The translations under genes and the position numbers were made by a program. The notes under the pieces are model-generated. The model made no database searches and was not told where the DNA came from. It was given only the letters and a program-made list of their open reading frames with translations. Shown here in pieces: positions 24,389 to 28,881 of a stretch of 28,881 bases of DNA (its first letter is position 1; the number at the start of each line of letters is the position of its first letter). This stretch comes from Chrysochromulina tobinii (Eukaryota; Haptophyta; Prymnesiales; Chrysochromulinaceae). The stretch lies in NCBI GenBank assembly GCA_001275005.1, contig JWZX01002097.1:1-28881 (forward strand). The letters run 5' to 3'.

Positions 24389-25762
24389 GGCTCCGATTGC
24401 ATGCTGATTACATGCTGATTACATGCTGATTACATGCTGATTACATGCTGATTACATGCTGATTGGCTCTGATTGCAGGTGCTGCTGCTCGACGAGCCGA
24501 CCAACCACATGGATCTCGAGTCCGTCGAGTGGCTCGAGCGCTATTTGATCGAACAGACGAGCGGCATCGCGCTCTGCGTCGTCTCGCACGACCGCGAGTT
24601 CCTCGATCGCGTGTGTACCAAGATCGTCGAGACGGAGCAGGGCGTCGCGCGCTCGTACACTGGCAACTATCGCAACTTCATCGATCAGAAGGCGGCGAAC
24701 GACGAGCGGCGCATGAAGGACCATGAGGAGCAGCAGAAGGTGATCAAGGGCATTAAGCAGGAGATTAACGATCTGCGGCCCCAGGGCGAGTCTGCCGCGC
24801 AGGCCATCAAGAGCAAGGAGCGGCAGCTCGCGGAGCTGCTGCCCGGCGGGCCGTTGCACATCGCCCGCCCGTTTGTAGATAAGAAGAAGTTCGAGTTCCG
24901 CTTCCCGCCCAGCCCGCGCTGCTCGCAGGACGTCATCGAGCTTGAGGGGGTCGCGCACGGCTATAAGGAGGCCCCCCTCTTCTCTGACATAGACCTGGCC
25001 ATCGAGCGTGGCGACCGCATCGCCATCCTGGGCCCCAACGGCGCGGGCAAGAGCACTCTGCTCCGGCTGATCATGGGGCGCGAGAAGCCGCGCGAGGGTC
25101 GCGCGGAGATCACGGCGTCGAATGCCGTGCTCCAGTACTTTGAGCAGGATCAGGCCAATGTACTCCCGCTCGAGAAGACGGTGATGCAGACGATGGAGGA
25201 TGCGAGCCGCGACTCGGACTGGGTGTACGAGCAGCTGCGCGCGCTGCTCGGAAGGTTCATGTTCAAGGACGAGAAGGTCAACGACAAGTTGGCTACGCTC
25301 AGCGGCGGCGAGAAGGCACGCGTCGCGCTCTGCCGCATGCTGCTTACGCCCTCGAACCTGCTGCTTTTAGACGAGCCCACCAACCACCTCGACATCTCCG
25401 CCAAGGAGGTGCTCGAGGAGGCCATCCGCCACTACGAGGGCACGGTGGTCATGGTGAGCCACGACCGCTACTTTGTGTCGCAGACGGCCAATACGATCCT
25501 CGCGCTCGAGGATGGCAAGCTCATCGTCTACGATGGCGACTACCGCAGCTACATGGAGCAGAACGAGCGCACGCAGGAGAAGGTGGAGGCGCGCTACATT
25601 CCCGGGCTCACGCGCATCCAGTCGGCACCCAAGATCGAGGTGCAACCCCAAGGTGAGGCGATGAAGGAGACTAGGAAGAAGAACTTTGGCGGAAAGGGCG
25701 GGCCGAGCGGCAACAAGAACAAGGGCGTCAAGAACGCTAAGCGGCAGGGTGCAGGCGTGTGA
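22785..25762 (+). CDS. ABCF5: Plastid-type ABC-F ATPase (ABCF5-like), two exons
   Basis: Exons 22785-24356 and 24479-25762; ~951 residues after removing a 122-nt intron (phase 0). ABC-F proteins are soluble twin-ATPase translation factors that act at the ribosomal E site. ABC1 has Walker A Gly-Asn-Asn-Gly-Ala-Gly-Lys-Thr (373-380), signature Phe-Ser-Gly-Gly-Trp (505-509) and Walker B Leu-Leu-Leu-Asp-Glu-Pro-Thr-Asn-His, which begins exactly at the exon junction. ABC2 has Gly-Pro-Asn-Gly-Ala-Gly-Lys-Ser (709-716), Leu-Ser-Gly-Gly-Glu-Lys-Ala-Arg (798-805) and a second Asp-Glu-Pro-Thr-Asn-His. The Val-Glu-Thr-Glu-x-Gly-Val-x-Arg and Lys-Asn-Ala-Lys-Arg segments recall plant ABCF5. The N-terminal ~340 residues are an extension. 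It has a hydrophobic start compatible with plastid targeting, a ~50-residue helical module (168-221) and a 19-Pro run (239-257), followed by acidic and Lys/Asp-Ala tracts. Confidence 0.9.
23499..23555 (+). repeat. (CCG)n microsatellite encoding 19 consecutive prolines
   Basis: Nineteen in-frame Pro codons, nearly all CCG, lie in the N-terminal extension of the ABC-F protein. They follow an Ala-Val-Ala-Ala repeat (gccgtagct units) at about 23472-23497. Confidence 0.95.
24357..24478 (+). other. 122-nt intron built from a duplicated exon segment plus minisatellite
   Basis: The intron runs from the GT of GTGCTG at 24357 to TTGCAG ending 24478. Its first ~31 nt are a perfect copy of the start of exon 2. 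Both encode Val-Leu-Leu-Leu-Asp-Glu-Pro-Thr-Asn-His, and each copy is preceded by CAG. A stop (TGA at 24405) lies inside, so splicing is needed to make the full protein. See findings. Confidence 0.82.
24400..24465 (+). repeat. 11-bp minisatellite (catgctgatta), six units
   Basis: Units start at 24400, 24411, 24422, 24433, 24444 and 24455. Five are identical and the last ends in g. They occupy most of the non-coding part of the ABC-F intron. Confidence 0.95.
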
Positions 25763-26137
25763 GAGGAGGAGGCGCGCGATATTGCAAAACACCGTAACAT
25801 GAAGAGTCTTATAACCACCCAAAGTTTAGCAACTCCTAGTTCTAGTCTGAATCGCGAAGCTGATGACAGATGTCAGTGATTACGCAGTACGCACCCACCG
25901 ACCCGCCGCGCCGACGCGAGGAGCTCCGAGCCATTCGCTCGATTACGGATCCCACGCAGATCGCAGTGCCGTCGACTACCAGGCTCGGCTTGTTCCTTGT
26001 TCTACGCATCTATGGATACACCCCTCCGGCATGCCCGCCGGAACGCGGAAGCGCGATGGCTGCCCGCTCCGATACCGCGGCATTTTAATGCATCGGGGGC
26101 GTCTCGTCCGAGGACGCATCGCGTCGTCGTCGCACCA
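25763..26137. other. Convergent intergenic region, no gene recognised
   Basis: The 375-bp spacer between two gene 3' ends contains no convincing ORF or RNA gene. 3' processing signals of the ABC-F gene and the TPR gene should be here. Confidence 0.55.
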
Positions 26138-28271
26138 TCAACTCAGGCACGTGCCGGCCGCTGCCGTGCACAGCCCATCACCACGGCTCGCCTCCGCGAG
26201 CTTCGAGATCTCGGAGCTCCTCGAAGCTCCGATCGCCTCCGCGAGCTTCGAGGCAATGGCAGGGTCGCGGCCGTCGAGCACTTGAGCGTATCGGAGAGCG
26301 GGCACGGCCTCGGACGCGCGGCCCAGTGCCAGGAGCGCCACACCCACTCGAAAGTGCGCCTTGGGCCAATCGGGCGCCGCCCGCAACGCTGCGCGCGCGT
26401 CCTCCAGTGCGAGGGTGGGCTGGCCAAGCTCCATGTGCGCGAGGCGCCCGGTTGGCACGCAGCTTGTACACGATCTCAAAGAGCGGCTTCGGTGCCGCTC
26501 CGGCGGCCTCGGCCTCCTCGAGCGCCACGGAGTAGTAGCTGAGCGCCAAGTCCCACTTTCCCGCCTTGGCGGCCGCATTTCCCTTTTCTCGGTGGGCCAT
26601 CACGATGTCTCGCGTGATGAAGTCGCAGTGCGAGGGCGGAGGCTCGTCAGGCTCGGCGGCGAGCGCTGTCTCGAGCGATTCGTATGTCACCGCACCCGCG
26701 GTGGCTATCGCCTCACGCACAGCCTCTTCGGACTCGTAAGGCGATTCGGGACAGCCTGCCAGGGCGACTGGAAGCAGCTCGAGGAGTGGCCGAGGCCTGA
26801 GCCCCGCTGCCTCGAGAGCACACGGCGCCAGCAGCTGCGCCCGCCGCGCCCAGTTCGCATGCCCGAGGGCGCCGAGCTGCATCGGAAGAGACCACACGCG
26901 CTCCTCGAGCACCCTTGCCTGCGCGTGCACGAGCTTGCGCACCTGCTCTGCGGATGGGCCGGTGACGGCGCCCGTAACGGCGCCAGGAGCTCTCGAGGCG
27001 ACCTGATCGGGCGTACTGGGCGAGCGCACGCATGCCCGCACATGTAGGTACAGCAGATACTGCGCGCAGTGGCCTTGGCCGACCACCCTCGCCGCCTCCG
27101 CCGCCTCGAGAGTCAAACGTCGCATCCGTCCGCCGTCCAAATTAGGCAGTCCGCCGTCCAAATTAGGCAGTACGCCGTCCAAAGGAGAACATCCGCCGTC
27201 CTCGGCGCTACTCTGTGCGTCGTTCGCGTCGGCGGCTGCGCGATCGTCGGCCCTGCCATTCCTGCCCCATTCTGTGTCCGCTGCTGTCCGTGATGTTTCC
27301 TCTGTGTGTCGTAGATCCGCGGGGGAGCTGGCGCTGCTGCCCCCGAGAGCGTGCACCGCCGCGAGCAGCATTCGGAAGGCTCTCTCGCCCGGCCGCTTGG
27401 ACACGGTGGCCCGATCGCCGAGCTCGCCGGACTCATCAAGCCCTCCAAGCTCTGTTGGCGACCGCCCATACGCATCGCGCAGATCGAGGTACAGCTGCGA
27501 ATAGTCGGCCAGCCGCCGCTTGGTCGGCGCGCCGCATGCGCGCCACTTCTCACGGTACGCTGGCGCAAAGGAGACGCCGCGGTGCGAGCACATCTCCTCA
27601 GTGGCCACCACGCCCAGCACGCACATCTCGAGAGCAAACTTGGCCGATAGCGCTGTCTCGAGCGAGGGCCGCGCGCGGTACCATTCGAGGCTCCACTGGG
27701 CGTATCGATTGCGCGGCTCGGCGCGCTCGAGCGTATCGTACAGCACGATGCCGCCAAAGATGTTGAGCAGCCGTGAACCGCCGTCGCGGTAGAACGAGTC
27801 GCTGTACGTCGGGGGGCTCTCAGGCTCCTGATGGCGGAATCGATGCATGAGCGGCCGTGCCAGCATGGCGTCCCAGAACGTCTGCCAGAGCTGCAGCAAA
27901 CGGTCGCACTCAGCCTGCGTGAAGACGATCGTGCGCTCGCCAGCATTGAGGGCAATCTTGCAAGCATACACGAGGTGCATGCCCTCCTGCATGGCAACCA
28001 TCGCGCTGGCCACTCGGCCGACGCGCGCATCGATCCGCTCATCGGTGAGTGCGGCGCGAAGTTTTCGGACATCAGCTGCAGCATCATCGATACTCTGGCG
28101 CAAGACAGCCAGCGCGGCACGGCACGCCTTCACGTCGCTAAGCGTTCGAAGCTGGTCAGAGTAAAAGGCGCCCTCGGCCTTGTTCATGACGCTTATGCTG
28201 CCATCAGTGACGACCAATCCATACAGCGAGTACACGGCCTCGTCCACGCTGTCGTCGTCGATCGCGGCCAT
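26138..28271 (-). CDS. Unknown protein with C-terminal TPR, interrupted by a +1 frameshift
   Basis: ATG at 28271. The first ~570 residues are helical, with Asp/Ala/Arg-rich stretches and no domain I can name (Met-Ala-Ala-Ile-Asp-Asp-Asp start; Phe-Trp-Asp-Ala-Met-Leu and Gly-Gly-Ile-Val-Leu-Tyr-Asp-Thr segments). A 21-bp coding repeat lies at 27130-27183. Near the end, Arg-Glu-Lys-Gly-Asn-Ala-Ala-Ala-Lys-Ala-Gly-Lys-Trp-Asp-Leu-Ala is a classic TPR helix A, as in HSP70/90 co-chaperones. The second TPR helices (His-Met-Glu-Leu-Gly-Gln...Ala-Pro-Asp-Trp-Pro-Lys-Ala-His-Phe-Arg-Val-Gly) continue in another frame that stops at 26138. The shift lies at about 26441-26450 and removing one base there joins the frames. 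Without it the original frame runs to 26178 as Arg-rich nonsense. It is either a sequencing error or a young disruption. Confidence 0.72.
27130..27183 (-). repeat. 21-bp in-frame coding repeat
   Basis: Two perfect 21-bp units (ccgccgtccaaattaggcag plus t) and a partial third encode Pro-Asn-Leu-Asp-Gly-Gly-Leu repeats in the disordered middle of the TPR protein. Confidence 0.88.
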
Positions 28272-28326
28272 GGCCTACAGCCCGAGGCGTTCGGCACCCT
28301 CCTCACAACGCAAGTGTGCCATAGCA

Positions 28327-28375
28327 CGGTTTCCGCGTCTGTCGTGTTAACGTTCACACGACAGACGCGAAACCG
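28327..28375. repeat. Long inverted repeat / hairpin, 20-bp arms, 8-nt loop
   Basis: The left arm 28327-28347 and right arm 28356-28375 are complementary over 20 base pairs with one bulged c at 28333. Fourteen pairs next to the loop are uninterrupted (cgcgtctgtcgtgt / acacgacagacgcg). The loop is taacgttc. It lies 56 bp upstream of the TPR gene start codon. Confidence 0.92.
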
Positions 28376-28620
28376 GTGCTGACGTTTCAAGCGAACCGCC
28401 CCCTGCCAAGGGGGAGTTCGCTAGCCGCCCGATGGTCGCCCGCCTCGTTAGGTACGGTCCGGTGAGACAAAAGAAAACTTTTCTAGGAGCCAAGCCAAGC
28501 CCCAGCTGCGAGGGAAGCCAAGACGAGCGTCAAGATGGCGCGGCTCGCGTGCTCGCGCGGCGAGGCATGAAGCGGCGAGGTTCGAGATGTCTGATGATCT
28601 TCTCGATGATGGGGGCACGG

Positions 28621-28723
28621 CACATCAGATCAAGTTCAAGTTACTTCGTAAACAACAGACAACCTAACGGAAGCCTATCGAATGTGCTCTCTAAGCTGAA
28701 CTTGAACTTGAACACATCAGATC
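28621..28723. mobile_element. Possible MITE-like structure with direct-repeat flanks
   Basis: The 11-bp direct repeats cacatcagatc (28621-28631 and 28713-28723) bracket an ~81-bp interior. Its ends carry an inverted repeat (caagttcaagtt at 28631-28642; aacttgaacttg at 28699-28710). This is the layout of a tiny non-autonomous DNA element with a target-site duplication, but it is too short to be sure. Confidence 0.35.
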
Positions 28724-28881
28724 CAGTATGCTATGCTGGTAGCGCGACTAGTCTACAAAATTGAGGAAAAGTCCGATTAATACTTTTTCTCGCGATTAAG
28801 GTAGTCCGCTCATGGTGTACATGGGGCAAAAACTGATCTCCAAAAGTACTGAAGGGATTTGAACGAAACTCAAGCCAGAGG

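Larger units (their letters stand above)
28272..28881. other. Right-edge non-coding region
   Basis: 610 bp upstream of the TPR gene. It holds a strong hairpin (28327-28375) and a small direct/inverted repeat structure (28621-28723). The short ORF at 28432-28764 has no recognisable features and is not called. No RNA gene was found. Confidence 0.5.

Noticed and set aside
24400-24465. Regular short repeats resembling a CRISPR array
   Set aside because: The 11-bp units are directly adjacent with no spacers and lie inside a eukaryotic intron. This is a minisatellite.
28432-28764. 110-residue ORF at the right edge
   Set aside because: It spans the MITE-like repeat, has no domain or targeting signal, and its composition matches non-coding neighbours.
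28836-28862. gggatttgaacg, like the reverse complement of a tRNA T-loop
   Set aside because: No T-stem pairing, acceptor stem or anticodon arm can be formed around it.
1-28881. Bacterial or viral origin of the window
   Set aside because: Spliceosomal introns with matching junctions in paralogues, eukaryotic-only families (UBXN11-like SEP, SP-RING, PLAC8), plastid-targeting N-termini and no Shine-Dalgarno operon layout argue for an algal nuclear genome.

Overview
The window looks like nuclear DNA of a unicellular alga, most probably a haptophyte (Chrysochromulina/Prymnesium/Emiliania type). Reasons: genes are dense, GC-rich and on both strands. Spliceosomal introns of about 66-147 nt with GT..AG ends interrupt some of them. 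Proteins are rich in Ala/Pro/Ser with Ser-Pro-rich linkers. The left-most gene carries an extracellular domain plus Ser-Pro linker architecture that I associate with haptophyte gene models. Two proteins look plastid-targeted (an ABC-F ATPase and a DUF4864-like protein). The species call is inference; no rRNA, tRNA, organelle or bacterial operon signal was found.

Layout. 1-2.3 kb (+): a partial membrane protein with a Ser-Pro stalk, and a secreted Cys-rich/Gly-Tyr-rich membrane protein. 2.7-5.9 kb: a UBXN11-like SEP-domain protein (-) divergent from a THUMPD2-like RNA methyltransferase (+). 6.4-9.1 kb: a sulfotransferase-like protein (-) divergent from an FkbM methyltransferase (+). 9.7-14.2 kb (-): a protein with four exact 49-residue repeats, a PyrF-type orotidine-5'-phosphate decarboxylase with one in-frame intron and a coiled-coil tail, and a second sulfotransferase-like paralogue with a Ser-Pro linker. 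14.7-18.2 kb (-): a tandem duplication of about 1.7 kb holding two four-exon PLAC8-type genes and a truncated copy of the neighbouring DUF4864-like gene. 18.1-22.6 kb (-): the intact DUF4864-like gene, a MORN-repeat protein, and an ankyrin/SP-RING (SUMO E3-like) protein. 22.8-25.8 kb (+): a two-exon plastid-type ABC-F ATPase. 26.1-28.3 kb (-): a protein with a C-terminal TPR that is split by a frameshift. 28.3-28.9 kb: no gene, but a strong hairpin and a small MITE-like structure.

There is no obvious shared pathway; this is ordinary eukaryotic gene order. The strongest signals are evolutionary. The ABC-F gene contains an intron that starts with a perfect copy of the exon sequence following it, the signature of intron birth by tandem duplication of an AGGT-containing coding segment. 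The PLAC8 pair has nearly identical introns and flanks but an essentially unrelated hydrophobic segment in exon 3, plus a frameshift inside an (AAC)n run. A four-fold 49-residue repeat protein, recurrent in-frame coding minisatellites of 21-30 bp, and a 20-bp-arm hairpin upstream of the TPR gene are further points of interest.
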